A stretch of DNA of 64,000 nt, taken from contig NZ_CP046564.1 in assembly GCF_009818105.1 (NCBI RefSeq), positions 1,736,001 through 1,800,000 on the forward strand, written 5' to 3'. The notes beneath the pieces are model-generated. The model did no database searches. It saw only the letters and a list, made by a program, of their open reading frames with translations, and was not told the origin of the DNA. The DNA is from Bacillus sp. N1-1 (GTDB lineage: Bacteria > Bacillota > Bacilli > Bacillales > Guptibacillaceae). How positions within the stretch are numbered: the first letter of the stretch is position 1; every line of letters begins with the position of its first letter. Below are positions 26,312 to 33,575 of the stretch, in pieces. Made by a program: the position numbers and the translations under genes.

Positions 26312-27106
26312 TTAAGGCTTTCTATAAAATGGGTTAATAACTGATTTCTTAGCTGTTTCTCGATTGAATTTAAAAGGATTAAATGGTTCTGGAGTGAATA
26401 GTGATTGTTGAGACTGAAAGGGCGATATAGTTTTACGTTCCTTTCTTGATTCGTTTGGTGAACGCTTTGTTTGTTTCTTTGATGAATATTCATCTGGTAG
26501 TAAAGGCCATTCAGAAAGAGATGTTCCTGAGATTTGATAAGAAGAAAAGTGAGGATTGAGTTTTTCAAGTACAGATGTAATTAGAAACTCATATTGTGCT
26601 ATAGATAGATGATCAATCGGTTTAAAGTATGGTTTCAGATAATACTGGATGGTTAAATAAGAAAGCCATTCCATTGAGGTTTCGACGTATTTCGGATGAA
26701 TCGAACACATTAGTGAGGAAAATGGATCAGGCAACCATATGTTTTTGTGAATTCTCTTTTGTAAATCCAAGCTTTTACTTTTCATTCCTTTTAGATGATA
26801 CGTTTTTTCTTCAGTAATTAATGAAAGCGGGTAGTCATATTTATCGGAAACGTTGACTGTTATATTTAGATCTGCGGTGTTTGCGTGAGCACTCAATTCA
26901 ATCCCAGTGTGAGATAGTAAAGAAAAGAAAAATGATGCTCTGTCATTTGATTCAATATCGAGATACACTTTCTTGGTACTTAGTGATCCAGTTAGACTAT
27001 TATTTTGAAATGAAATTCCCCAATAAGGTAAAAGAATTTTAAGTGCCTCTAGGTCATTAACATTAAGATTGCAAATCTCTTTATCCATCCAATACAATCT
27101 ATTCAA
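26312..27106 (-). CDS. Protein of unknown function in the spore-surface island
   Basis: A 264-residue protein that I cannot place in a family. Visible features are no signal peptide, an acidic N-terminal region (residues 1-110), a hydrophobic-aromatic stretch around residues 135-180 (MEWLSYLTIQYYLKPYFK), and a strongly basic, Ser/Phe/Pro-rich tail (residues 215-264) with SPFQSQQSLFTPEPFNPFKF. TTG at 27106 is taken as start, eight bases after AGGGAGTG. The tail suggests an unstructured interaction region, as in several coat morphogenetic proteins such as CotO, but no homology was established. It is divergent from the 391-residue gene. Confidence 0.6.
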   Translation of the reverse strand: MNRLYWMDKEICNLNVNDLEALKILLPYWGISFQNNSLTGSLSTKKVYLDIESNDRASFFFSLLSHTGIELSAHANTADLNITVNVSDKYDYPLSLITEEKTYHLKGMKSKSLDLQKRIHKNIWLPDPFSSLMCSIHPKYVETSMEWLSYLTIQYYLKPYFKPIDHLSIAQYEFLITSVLEKLNPHFSSYQISGTSLSEWPLLPDEYSSKKQTKRSPNESRKERKTISPFQSQQSLFTPEPFNPFKFNRETAKKSVINPFYRKP

Positions 27107-27238
27107 TATCTTTCACTCCCTGAATTTTATGTTCACAGCTTCCAATTAAATTTGGGCCACTCCTTCTGTTGCATTTCTGTGCTAATTCCATAGTATGTAG
27201 TGAATCAACCTATCATGTGAAAGAAAGGAAGGAACGAT

Positions 27239-28414
27239 ATGGGTCACAAATCACATAAGAAACACACCGTTCCAACAGCTACAAATAGCTTACAGGATGA
27301 GTGTATTCGCGTTCAAAAAGTATACGACTGGGTGACCGATCAGCTTTCTGTAAGAAAGACCATCAAATTTACAGATCATCAGCTAAAGAAGATCGAGTGT
27401 GCTATGGAAGATCCTAGCCGCCGTCCCCTACGTATTGTTTGTAAAACACCAGAAGCACCTCCATTGTTCCCGCTCTCAGGTAGTGAGCATACAGAGGATG
27501 ACTTCTTCTGTGAACAAGTTGGAGAAAAACGTGATGTTAGCGTAGCGATTCCGGGCGGGGGATTTGCAGATGCACAACTCGTTGACCTTCTCTTTACAAC
27601 GGATGTAAAGGTGAAGGTTGTTGACCGTCATGGTAAGTTAGTTACGGATTTGGATGTCAATGCATCTGTTTTTGAATCATTCGTCTTATGCTTCCCGAAT
27701 GGAACAGACCTTTTCTGTAGAATTACTAAAATTGTTTGTCGCATTCCTTCAGGAACAGTTTTACTAAACAGCCCAGCACCAGATTCATTTGATCTTGAAG
27801 TGGTTTTCTGTGTTGATATTCAAGTGGAAGCAGAAGTAAAACTAGAGGTTCTTGCTAAATTCTGTTCACCTCGTGATAATGATCTTCTTGCGCCTGACTT
27901 AATTGATGAATGTCCTCCAGTTGAATTCCCTGAACAGTGTCCAGATATATTCCCTCGACCAAACTGTGATTGTTCTTTGACTGGTGAAGCGAGCGGCGAA
28001 ACAGATTCTGAAGACGATGAAGGAAAAGCTACACTACTTGTGAATATATGCGACGATTGTAGCCTGTCAGGTAGCTCGATGAAACTGAATTTCCATGACA
28101 CGGATTCAAGTGATGGAAAGCACAGCTTTACATTTACTGCTACAAGCTTTGATCAAGATACACTCGAATGCAAAGAGTGTGGGGATGGATTGAAGTTCAT
28201 CATTGAGGGTAGCGGAGAAACCGATCGCGGTCGTACGCTTGACTTTAAACTAGCTGTTGTAGATTCTGATGATGATCAGTGGTTCGAAGTACATTTACTG
28301 AACCGCAGAGGAAAAGTAGTCTTTAATACTGGAACAGTAGAAGTTGAAGAAGGCGAACTAACAATTGATGATTGTATCACGTTTGAAGATTTAAAGTATA
28401 AGAGACAGCCTTAA
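27239..28414 (+). CDS. Cys- and Asp/Glu-rich protein, probable morphogenetic spore coat protein
   Basis: A 391-residue protein starting MGHKSHKKHT and then ECIRVQKVYDWV, a motif I associate with Bacillales spore coat proteins (the BMQ_0737-type family, from memory, low certainty). The middle (residues 90-215) is a beta-rich region with DVSVAIPGGGFADAQLVDLLF and EVVFCVDIQVEAEVKLEVLAKF. The C-terminal part (240-385) has Cys pairs CDCSLTGEASGETD and CDDCSLSGSS plus CKECGDG, and is very acidic. AAGGAAGG lies ahead of the ATG. A perfect terminator follows. Function unproven; localisation on the spore is inferred from the island and composition. Confidence 0.6.
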   Translation: MGHKSHKKHTVPTATNSLQDECIRVQKVYDWVTDQLSVRKTIKFTDHQLKKIECAMEDPSRRPLRIVCKTPEAPPLFPLSGSEHTEDDFFCEQVGEKRDVSVAIPGGGFADAQLVDLLFTTDVKVKVVDRHGKLVTDLDVNASVFESFVLCFPNGTDLFCRITKIVCRIPSGTVLLNSPAPDSFDLEVVFCVDIQVEAEVKLEVLAKFCSPRDNDLLAPDLIDECPPVEFPEQCPDIFPRPNCDCSLTGEASGETDSEDDEGKATLLVNICDDCSLSGSSMKLNFHDTDSSDGKHSFTFTATSFDQDTLECKECGDGLKFIIEGSGETDRGRTLDFKLAVVDSDDDQWFEVHLLNRRGKVVFNTGTVEVEEGELTIDDCITFEDLKYKRQP

Positions 28415-28420
28415 ATCAGT

Positions 28421-28451
28421 AGTGCAGGAGATCAAATCCTGCACTTTTTTG
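28421..28451 (+). terminator. Terminator after the 391-residue gene
   Basis: AGTGCAGGA pairs with TCCTGCACT around a seven-base loop, followed by TTTTT. Confidence 0.9.
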
Positions 28452-28520
28452 TTATGAAAGAAGACCTACCTCTCATACATATAGAATAAGGGAAGCGCTG
28501 GATAGAGAGGGGGGAGTTCC

Positions 28521-29429
28521 GTGCAAGGTGAAAAGTTAAGTTATTCTCGTCTCATTACACGTACAAAGTACTTCCAAGAAAAATCACTTGAACTTGAGAA
28601 AGAACTTATTTTTGCAAACGATCAATTGGCTTCGCTTGAGAAGCAAATCGAGTTAAGCAAAGATCAAGAAAGTACGATTGCGAGTTTGAAAGAAGAATTA
28701 AACGAGTTAGAAAAAAAGCTTGAAAAGCAGGCTCAGGAGCATGTTCGATTTCAAAACGAAGTGGATTCTTCGAAAAGAACTTCCGAGGTTAGAAAAGAAG
28801 AAAAAACAAAGATAAAAGGATACGAAGATTTACTGGCAGATATGCAATTGGAGATTAATGAAAAAGACAAGCGACTCCAACATTACCAGGGGAAAATTAA
28901 AAACCTTGAAAAAAGAGCACAATATCAGGCAGGTGATGTAACGGAAGTAGAAGCGCAGTCAACCAATGTCGTAGATCACTACGCAGTTAGTTACTTTAAT
29001 ACATCCATTATTATTAGTGATAAACAGTCTGTCATGATACGCGGCGACTTACAAATCGAAAATTGTGGAGCATTAAAATTAAGAAATCCGCTCGTTTGTT
29101 TTCGGTTTCTGCCATCAGAAATGGCAACATTAAAAGGAAGGATTTATTCAATTGAACATGCCGAAACAAAATCGCTTGATTCAAGCGATCGAATTCAATG
29201 GGTTTTTCCTGATCATGATTGGTTAGAGAAAGCAAAAGAAAAGGGAGAGATTTGGGTTTCGCCATTACATCCAGTGACGCTAAAACCAGGAGAGAAAATT
29301 AGCATTGAAAGTTTTCAGATCCCGATCAAATCTGAATTTAAAGAGCCTGTTATTATAGAAGGTTTTGTTTATTTTCAAAGTGATAACTACAGGATTAAGG
29401 TGTCCAATCAAATAGCATTGAGCTACTAA
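28521..29429 (+). CDS. Coiled-coil protein with C-terminal beta domain, function unknown
   Basis: A 302-residue protein with two clear parts. Residues about 12-135 form a long Glu/Lys/Leu coiled coil (for example LEKEL, LEKQIEL, LKEELNELEKKLEK). Residues 150-302 look beta-rich, with SYFNTSIIISDKQSVMIRGDLQIEN, LVCFRFLP and IIEGFVYFQSDNYRIKVSNQ, resembling an immunoglobulin-like or carbohydrate-type sandwich. GTG is the start after AGAGGGGGGAG. I cannot assign a family. The rod-plus-head architecture, the spore-coat neighbours and the small following gene suggest a structural spore protein. Confidence 0.55.
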   Translation: MQGEKLSYSRLITRTKYFQEKSLELEKELIFANDQLASLEKQIELSKDQESTIASLKEELNELEKKLEKQAQEHVRFQNEVDSSKRTSEVRKEEKTKIKGYEDLLADMQLEINEKDKRLQHYQGKIKNLEKRAQYQAGDVTEVEAQSTNVVDHYAVSYFNTSIIISDKQSVMIRGDLQIENCGALKLRNPLVCFRFLPSEMATLKGRIYSIEHAETKSLDSSDRIQWVFPDHDWLEKAKEKGEIWVSPLHPVTLKPGEKISIESFQIPIKSEFKEPVIIEGFVYFQSDNYRIKVSNQIALSY

Positions 29430-29445
29430 TATAGAAGGTGCCCAT

Positions 29446-29473
29446 ACCTGTGTTTCTCTTCCTGCATAGGATA
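29446..29473 (+). promoter_or_regulatory. Candidate sigma-K promoter for the 77-residue gene
   Basis: AC, 17 bases, then CATAGGATA fits AC-N16/17-CATAnnnTA. It ends 36 bases before the start codon. Confidence 0.5.
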
Positions 29474-29509
29474 ATGTGAAGTAGGAGGATAAAAGGGGGA
29501 AGGGTAAGA

Positions 29510-29743
29510 ATGTCTGAAAAGAAAAGAAAACCACAAGTTATTCATGTAGATCGTGTGATCATTAAAGCGAATGAAGTTATTATCCAAGAAGAACGCGATG
29601 AGCATGAACACAAAAAAGAGGACCGAAGAGAAGATCGTCGTGATCCCTGGGGCTTTTTTGGTTCAACCGACGCAGCTGATGAGGAAAGGGAACGTGACGG
29701 TAGAGAAGATGAGGATGATAAGAAAGGGCGTTACTGGTTTTAA
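29510..29743 (+). CDS. Small highly charged protein, possible spore coat component
   Basis: A 77-residue protein with a short beta-like N-terminus, KPQVIHVDRVIIKANEVIIQ, then a run of Glu/Asp/Arg/His/Lys broken by DPWGFFG and ending KGRYWF. No Cys and no signal peptide. The ribosome site GGGGGAAGG is seven bases before the ATG. It ends in a strong hairpin. I cannot name the family. The sigma-K-like promoter and its place at the end of the spore island are the only functional hints. Confidence 0.55.
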   Translation: MSEKKRKPQVIHVDRVIIKANEVIIQEERDEHEHKKEDRREDRRDPWGFFGSTDAADEERERDGREDEDDKKGRYWF

Positions 29744-29770
29744 GAGCAGAGTATTCTGCTCTTTTTTTAT
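29743..29770 (+). terminator. Terminator after the small charged gene
   Basis: AGAGCAGA pairs with TCTGCTCT around GTAT, followed by seven T. Confidence 0.9.
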
Positions 29771-30447
29771 TTTTCGTACTTCTGTAAAAAGACTTTATCA
29801 TCTTGTTTCCACTCAAGAAGCAATACCTCTGAATAGTGATCAATATGGTGTTTCTTTAACGTTTTATTGAGCCATTCTTCGTTCAATCCAGCATCTTTTA
29901 AATTTTCCCAATCAATTTTTCCATCAGAGATAATCGAATAAGAGAGATATCCTCGAGCCGGTTTTAGATTAAAATCTTGTTTCGTTGGTTCCTGATAATC
30001 TGATCTCTTTAATACACTAATGCTTCCATTCGTCTCAAGGATGGCAAATTCAACTTCGTTCATTGAGAACACGTCTTTTTGGCGTAATAAATTTTGAAGT
30101 TGGTTAATATCGAGTTTGTTTCTCTTTAGCTGATCGCGATTGATTTTTCCATTGTGAATCACGATCGAAGGCTTTCCTTCAAGAAATGATCTTGTACCGC
30201 GAAATTTTTGCGTAATCCATTCAACAACATAAATAAGAACTCCCCAGAGAAGAACGGAGTATATGATTGAAAAAATATTAACGTGCTTATCATAAATCGC
30301 ATTCCCAACTAGTTCACCAAGAACGAGGGAAGAAATAAAGTCAAAGGGAGTAATTTGTGTGATTTGAGTTTTTCCGAGAGCTTTCGTTAATATAAGTAAA
30401 GCTAGAAAGCCAATAAGAAGCTCAACCGTAATCGACCCAATGTTCAA
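29767..30447 (-). CDS. DUF421 (YetF-type) membrane protein
   Basis: A 226-residue protein of the DUF421/YetF family, seen in many Bacillus copies and some spore or germination loci. Three membrane helices occupy residues 1-80 (ITVELLIGFLALLILTKALG and the family ITPFDFISSLVLGELVGNAI), followed by a soluble domain with the KPSIVIHNGKINRDQLKRNKLDINQL signature and MNEVEFAILETNGSISVLKR. TTG at 30447 is the start, after AAGGTGAT. Molecular function is not known. Confidence 0.88.
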   Translation of the reverse strand: MNIGSITVELLIGFLALLILTKALGKTQITQITPFDFISSLVLGELVGNAIYDKHVNIFSIIYSVLLWGVLIYVVEWITQKFRGTRSFLEGKPSIVIHNGKINRDQLKRNKLDINQLQNLLRQKDVFSMNEVEFAILETNGSISVLKRSDYQEPTKQDFNLKPARGYLSYSIISDGKIDWENLKDAGLNEEWLNKTLKKHHIDHYSEVLLLEWKQDDKVFLQKYEK

Positions 30448-30530
30448 ATTATCACCTTCTCCTTTTTGTTTTCCTTACTTAGAATGTACGAAAGAAGGCA
30501 AAATTAAAGCATAATTTAAAAATTATAAAT

Positions 30531-30557
30531 AAAAAAACACTGGCGGCAACCAGTGTC
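30531..30557 (-). terminator. Terminator of the yjcH-G-F region
   Basis: On the - strand ACACTGG pairs with CCAGTGT around a six-base loop, followed by TTTTTTATTTAT. It overlaps the last codon of the acetyltransferase. Confidence 0.85.
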
Positions 30558-30978
30558 ATAAATTCTTTGTCATTGTAACGTGCTGAATCCCGGCGTCCAT
30601 GAATTGTTCTGATATGATTTTATATCCGAGTTTTTCATAAAATCCTACGGCACTTATTTGTGCGTTTAGCTTTGTTCCCTTGAGGCTGAGGTTTTTTGCA
30701 TGGGTTTCGATTGCGCTCATGAGAAGGAACCCAAGTCCTGTGCCTCGGTAATCGCCGAGAACGCAAATGCGTTCAACTTTGGCCATGTCATCTAAAACGC
30801 GAAAACGACCGGCTGCAACGGGGGAACTTTTGTCATAAGCAACAAAATGGATCGCATCCTTCTCGTGTTCATCGATTTCGAGTTCAGCCGGAACGTTTTG
30901 CTCATCAACGAAAACGGTATGCCTTACTTTAAAGGCATCGCTCTGTTCTTTCTCTGTTTCAACCACGCGAACTTCCAT
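30556..30978 (-). CDS. GNAT-family N-acetyltransferase (YjcF-like)
   Basis: A 140-residue GNAT acetyltransferase, the length and sequence type of B. subtilis YjcF. The core is present: VAYDKSSPVAAGRFRVLDDMAKVERICVLGDYRGTGLGFLLM, with the acetyl-CoA P-loop RGTGLG and VERI strand, and the YEKLGYKIISEQFMDAGIQHVTM end. The start ATG shares one base with the stop of the upstream yjcG-type gene, so they are translationally coupled. The substrate is not known. Confidence 0.9.
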   Translation of the reverse strand: MEVRVVETEKEQSDAFKVRHTVFVDEQNVPAELEIDEHEKDAIHFVAYDKSSPVAAGRFRVLDDMAKVERICVLGDYRGTGLGFLLMSAIETHAKNLSLKGTKLNAQISAVGFYEKLGYKIISEQFMDAGIQHVTMTKNL

Positions 30979-31493
30979 TAGCGAACTTTACCAAGGTGGA
31001 ACGTTTCAAAAACCGTCCACATACCATTTTCAAGCTGATAAAGAAGTTGGAAACGATCGATCATTTCTTCGTGGTTAACATCCTTCATTTGCAAGCTACC
31101 ATATACATCAGAATGCTCATCATCCGAAAGGTTCTGTGCGATCGTAATATGAGGAACAAAGTTGTAGTCCCGCTCAGACAGCGCCTCTTCAGGATTCAAC
31201 TTTCTATGCAAATCATCCAGTACTTCATTGTCTTTCACTTTAAAGTAAATCACGTTGTTAACGGGGTTAAAAGACCCTACTTTATAAACATGCATCGAAA
31301 AAGGTTTAGATTCATCAGAGATTTTGTGTAGAACGGGTGTTAACTTCTGAATCTCTTCTTCTGTTGCCTCAAAGCCTTCACGTAGCGTCAAATGTGGTGG
31401 AATGAGCGCATAGTGCGGATCATATCGTTTACGAAAGGAGTTAGCGACGTCTTGTAGTTTTTTCGATGGGAAAATTGCAATGCCGTATTTCAT
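30978..31493 (-). CDS. 2'-5' RNA ligase/phosphoesterase family protein (YjcG)
   Basis: A 171-residue member of the 2H phosphoesterase superfamily. It has both HxT motifs, HLTLRE (about residue 37) and HITIAQ (about 115), which form the active site of these enzymes. B. subtilis YjcG is the same size and its structure shows the 2H fold, but a natural substrate is not established. AGGAGGG precedes the ATG at 31493. It lies between the YjcH- and YjcF-type genes in the B. subtilis order. Confidence 0.92.
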   Translation of the reverse strand: MKYGIAIFPSKKLQDVANSFRKRYDPHYALIPPHLTLREGFEATEEEIQKLTPVLHKISDESKPFSMHVYKVGSFNPVNNVIYFKVKDNEVLDDLHRKLNPEEALSERDYNFVPHITIAQNLSDDEHSDVYGSLQMKDVNHEEMIDRFQLLYQLENGMWTVFETFHLGKVR

Positions 31494-31602
31494 ATTCCAT
31501 TCCCTCCTGATTGATATACTCGATTGCCTTTGATCGACAAGTCATATAATGTTCCATTTATAATTATACCAAAAATTCGAAAATAAGAAACGATAGACTC
31601 AT

Positions 31603-32325
31603 TTAGAGTTTAAACATGTGTAAAAGTGAGCGCTTCATATCCGGTTGCCAGTTCTTCCAAAGGTGACCCCCATCAAATTCATCATAGAAGTAATCAAATT
31701 CCTTCTCATTAATAATCTTATTTAATTCTCGATTCGGTTCTATAAAATTCTTTGTTTTGCCATCAGTGGTAGGAACCTCTGTTTCTTCTTTCCCAATAAT
31801 GTGATAAAGCGAAAGCAGTTCAGGCTCAGCAAATCCTTTAACTTGATTCATGATTGCTTCATCAATGTATGGAGAGTGAAGAATAGCACGGCCAAATGTA
31901 CGTGGATAATCAAGAGCAGCTCGTAGTGCAACGGTAGCAGCTAAAGAGTCGCCGATAAGACCGCGACCATACCCGAGGTGATAGGTTGCATACTCTTCAT
32001 CCAAATAAGGAACTAGTTCATTAGCAAGAAAACGCAGGTAATCATCACTTTGCTCTCCATCAGGATGATATTTACGCCAGCGATCTTCTACACTTTTGTA
32101 AGGAATGCCGACTATGATTAGTTCTTCAATTTCATCATTTTCGATAAGTTCATCCGCAGTTCGTCCAAGTCGTCCTAATTTAAAGTAATCGCTACCATCA
32201 TTGGCGATTAAAAAGGAGTATTTGTATAAGGGAGAATAGTTATATGGTAAATAAACTTGAAAAGGAATTTCCTCTTTTAAATACTCACTATAAATGGTTT
32301 CGTCTTTGTATGTACCTCTGTTCAT
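31603..32325 (-). CDS. Esterase-family alpha/beta hydrolase (YjcH-like)
   Basis: A 240-residue enzyme of the esterase D/YjcH family. It has YSFLIANDGSDYF near the N-terminus, LIGDSLAATVALRAALDYP (nucleophile elbow G-D-S-L, Ser predicted nucleophile) and the final HLWKNWQPDMKR, where the His is expected to complete the triad. ATG at 32325 is chosen because AGGAGG is seven bases away; a longer in-frame version lacks a ribosome site. Substrate unknown; homologues include enterobactin-type esterases and carbohydrate esterases. Confidence 0.87.
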   Translation of the reverse strand: MNRGTYKDETIYSEYLKEEIPFQVYLPYNYSPLYKYSFLIANDGSDYFKLGRLGRTADELIENDEIEELIIVGIPYKSVEDRWRKYHPDGEQSDDYLRFLANELVPYLDEEYATYHLGYGRGLIGDSLAATVALRAALDYPRTFGRAILHSPYIDEAIMNQVKGFAEPELLSLYHIIGKEETEVPTTDGKTKNFIEPNRELNKIINEKEFDYFYDEFDGGHLWKNWQPDMKRSLLHMFKL

Positions 32326-32364
32326 TGAGATGCCTCCTATAAATTGTTGCAATTGTTAGATTGT

Positions 32365-32395
32365 TTGACAATGTAAAAAACATTAGTGATATAAT
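32365..32395 (+). promoter_or_regulatory. Sigma-A-type promoter for pgpA
   Basis: TTGACA and TATAAT are separated by 19 bases, slightly long. The start codon is about 47 bases downstream. Confidence 0.5.
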
Positions 32396-32441
32396 GATTC
32401 TAACACATATATATTTATCGTTGACAGAGAGGGGTCTTATT

Positions 32442-32996
32442 ATGAAGAAACGCATCCACAGTAGAGAGACAGAAGCAGCAGCAAAAGCCCTGATAAAAGA
32501 ACGTGGCGTTACAATAGAGGATATTGCGGAAATTGTTTATGAAATGCAATCTCCTTATGTAGATGATCTTTCCATGGGAGACTGCGTAGAAAGTGTTGAG
32601 GCCGTTTTAACAAAGCGAGAAATTCAGCACGCCGTTCTTGTGGGCGTTGAGCTGGATAAGCTAGCTGAGCAGGGGAAACTCTCAGAACCACTTCAATCCA
32701 TCGTGGAAACGGATGAAGGGTTATTTGGCGTTGACGAAACGATTGCACTCGGTGCCGTATTTGGCTACGGAAGTATTGCCGTTACCACATTTGGTCACCT
32801 CGATAAACAAAAGTTCGGTATTATTGAGAAGTTGGATACAAAAGTAGGCGAAAGCGTTCATACTTTTCTTGATGATCTAATCGCCAGCATCGCCGCAAAT
32901 GCGTCCAGTCGTCTTGCACACCGCCTTCGTGATCGAGAAGAAGCGTTAGATAAGGAAGAGCGTGAAAAGCGCGATAAAGAAGAACGGATCGGTTAA
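32442..32996 (+). CDS. Phosphatidylglycerophosphatase A-type protein (PgpA, YutG/YpjQ-like)
   Basis: A 184-residue cytosolic protein of the PgpA family that dephosphorylates phosphatidylglycerophosphate or a related phospholipid head group. The family pattern is seen in IAEIVYEMQSPYVDDLSMGDCVESVEAVL, ALGAVFGYGSIAVTTFGHLDKQKFGIIEKLD and the conserved FLDDLIASIAANASSRLAHRLRD. ATG at 32442 follows GAGAGGGG. Unlike E. coli PgpA there are no strong membrane helices, as in Bacillus versions. The C-terminus is a charged helix. Confidence 0.85.
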   Translation: MKKRIHSRETEAAAKALIKERGVTIEDIAEIVYEMQSPYVDDLSMGDCVESVEAVLTKREIQHAVLVGVELDKLAEQGKLSEPLQSIVETDEGLFGVDETIALGAVFGYGSIAVTTFGHLDKQKFGIIEKLDTKVGESVHTFLDDLIASIAANASSRLAHRLRDREEALDKEEREKRDKEERIG

Positions 32997-32998
32997 AC

Positions 32999-33028
32999 AA
33001 AAGGGCATCAATCGGATGCCCTTTTTCT
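32999..33028 (+). terminator. pgpA terminator
   Basis: AAGGGCATC pairs with GATGCCCTT around five bases, followed by TTTCT. Confidence 0.85.
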
Positions 33029-33048
33029 AATATTTTCCCAAGAAAGGA

Positions 33049-33078
33049 TTGACAGTTGTTTAAGGAGTCGTGTATATT
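33049..33078 (+). promoter_or_regulatory. Promoter of the tRNA-Val gene
   Basis: TTGACA and TATATT with 18 bases between them, ending 16 bases before the mature tRNA. Confidence 0.75.
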
Positions 33079-33093
33079 AATAAATGTCTTAAT

Positions 33094-33169
33094 GATCCGT
33101 TAGCTCAGTTGGGAGAGCGCTACCTTGACAGGGTAGAGGTCGTTGGTTCGAGCCCAATACGGATCACCA
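33094..33169 (+). tRNA. tRNA-Val (anticodon GAC)
   Basis: A 76-base cloverleaf with acceptor arms GATCCGT and ACGGATC, a D arm containing AGCTCAGTTGGGAGAGC, anticodon stem CTACC/GGTAG with loop TTGACAG (anticodon GAC, reading GTC and GTT), a T arm GGTTCGAGCC and an encoded CCA end. It is a single-copy monocistronic tRNA with its own promoter and terminator. Confidence 0.97.
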
Positions 33170-33181
33170 TACATAAAATTA

Positions 33182-33219
33182 TAAGCTGCATCTCAATTTC
33201 TGAGATGCAGCTTTTTTAA
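33182..33219 (+). terminator. tRNA-Val terminator
   Basis: AAGCTGCATCTCA pairs perfectly with TGAGATGCAGCTT around a five-base loop, followed by TTTT. Confidence 0.93.
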
Positions 33220-33260
33220 TGTTATTAAAATTGACAAATAGTATAGAAAAGACAACTTCT

Positions 33261-33560
33261 CTAAAACTCAGGCAAATGATCTAAATTATTCTCTTTAATC
33301 CCATCCGACTCACTCCGAATGATGTCTCTTCCATACTTGTGGAAAACATCCACGCCAGATAGTTGACCATTCCTAGCTTTTTCTAATGTTTGTAGATAAT
33401 CAAGTTCTTCTCCAGTGTTTGTCTTAAAAGCAATGAGGTCTCCGTCTTCATTTCTTCTGACAGCCGTAATGTAAGTGGCATCCTCTTTCGGAGTATTCAC
33501 ATTGACCTTGTTTGTACCGCTTTTTACATATTTTTCATATGCTTCAGTGAATCGATCCAT
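33261..33560 (-). CDS. DUF3892-family protein
   Basis: A 99-residue acidic protein of the DUF3892 family. The family core ITAVRRNEDGDLIAFKTNTGEELDYLQ and the following VDVFHKYGRDIIRSE are clear. Small proteins of this kind are common in Bacillus and have no established role. It starts at ATG 33560, only 15 bases after the stop of an exported protein, so it is the second gene of a two-gene unit. No intrinsic terminator is obvious after it on the - strand. Confidence 0.85.
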   Translation of the reverse strand: MDRFTEAYEKYVKSGTNKVNVNTPKEDATYITAVRRNEDGDLIAFKTNTGEELDYLQTLEKARNGQLSGVDVFHKYGRDIIRSESDGIKENNLDHLPEF

Positions 33561-33575
33561 TGTCTCTCACTCCTT

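Noticed and set aside
17623..29743. Prophage, integrative element or transposon origin of the spore island
   Set aside because: No integrase, transposase, tRNA-linked att repeats or terminal inverted repeats were seen; A+T richness in the sugar genes alone is not enough.
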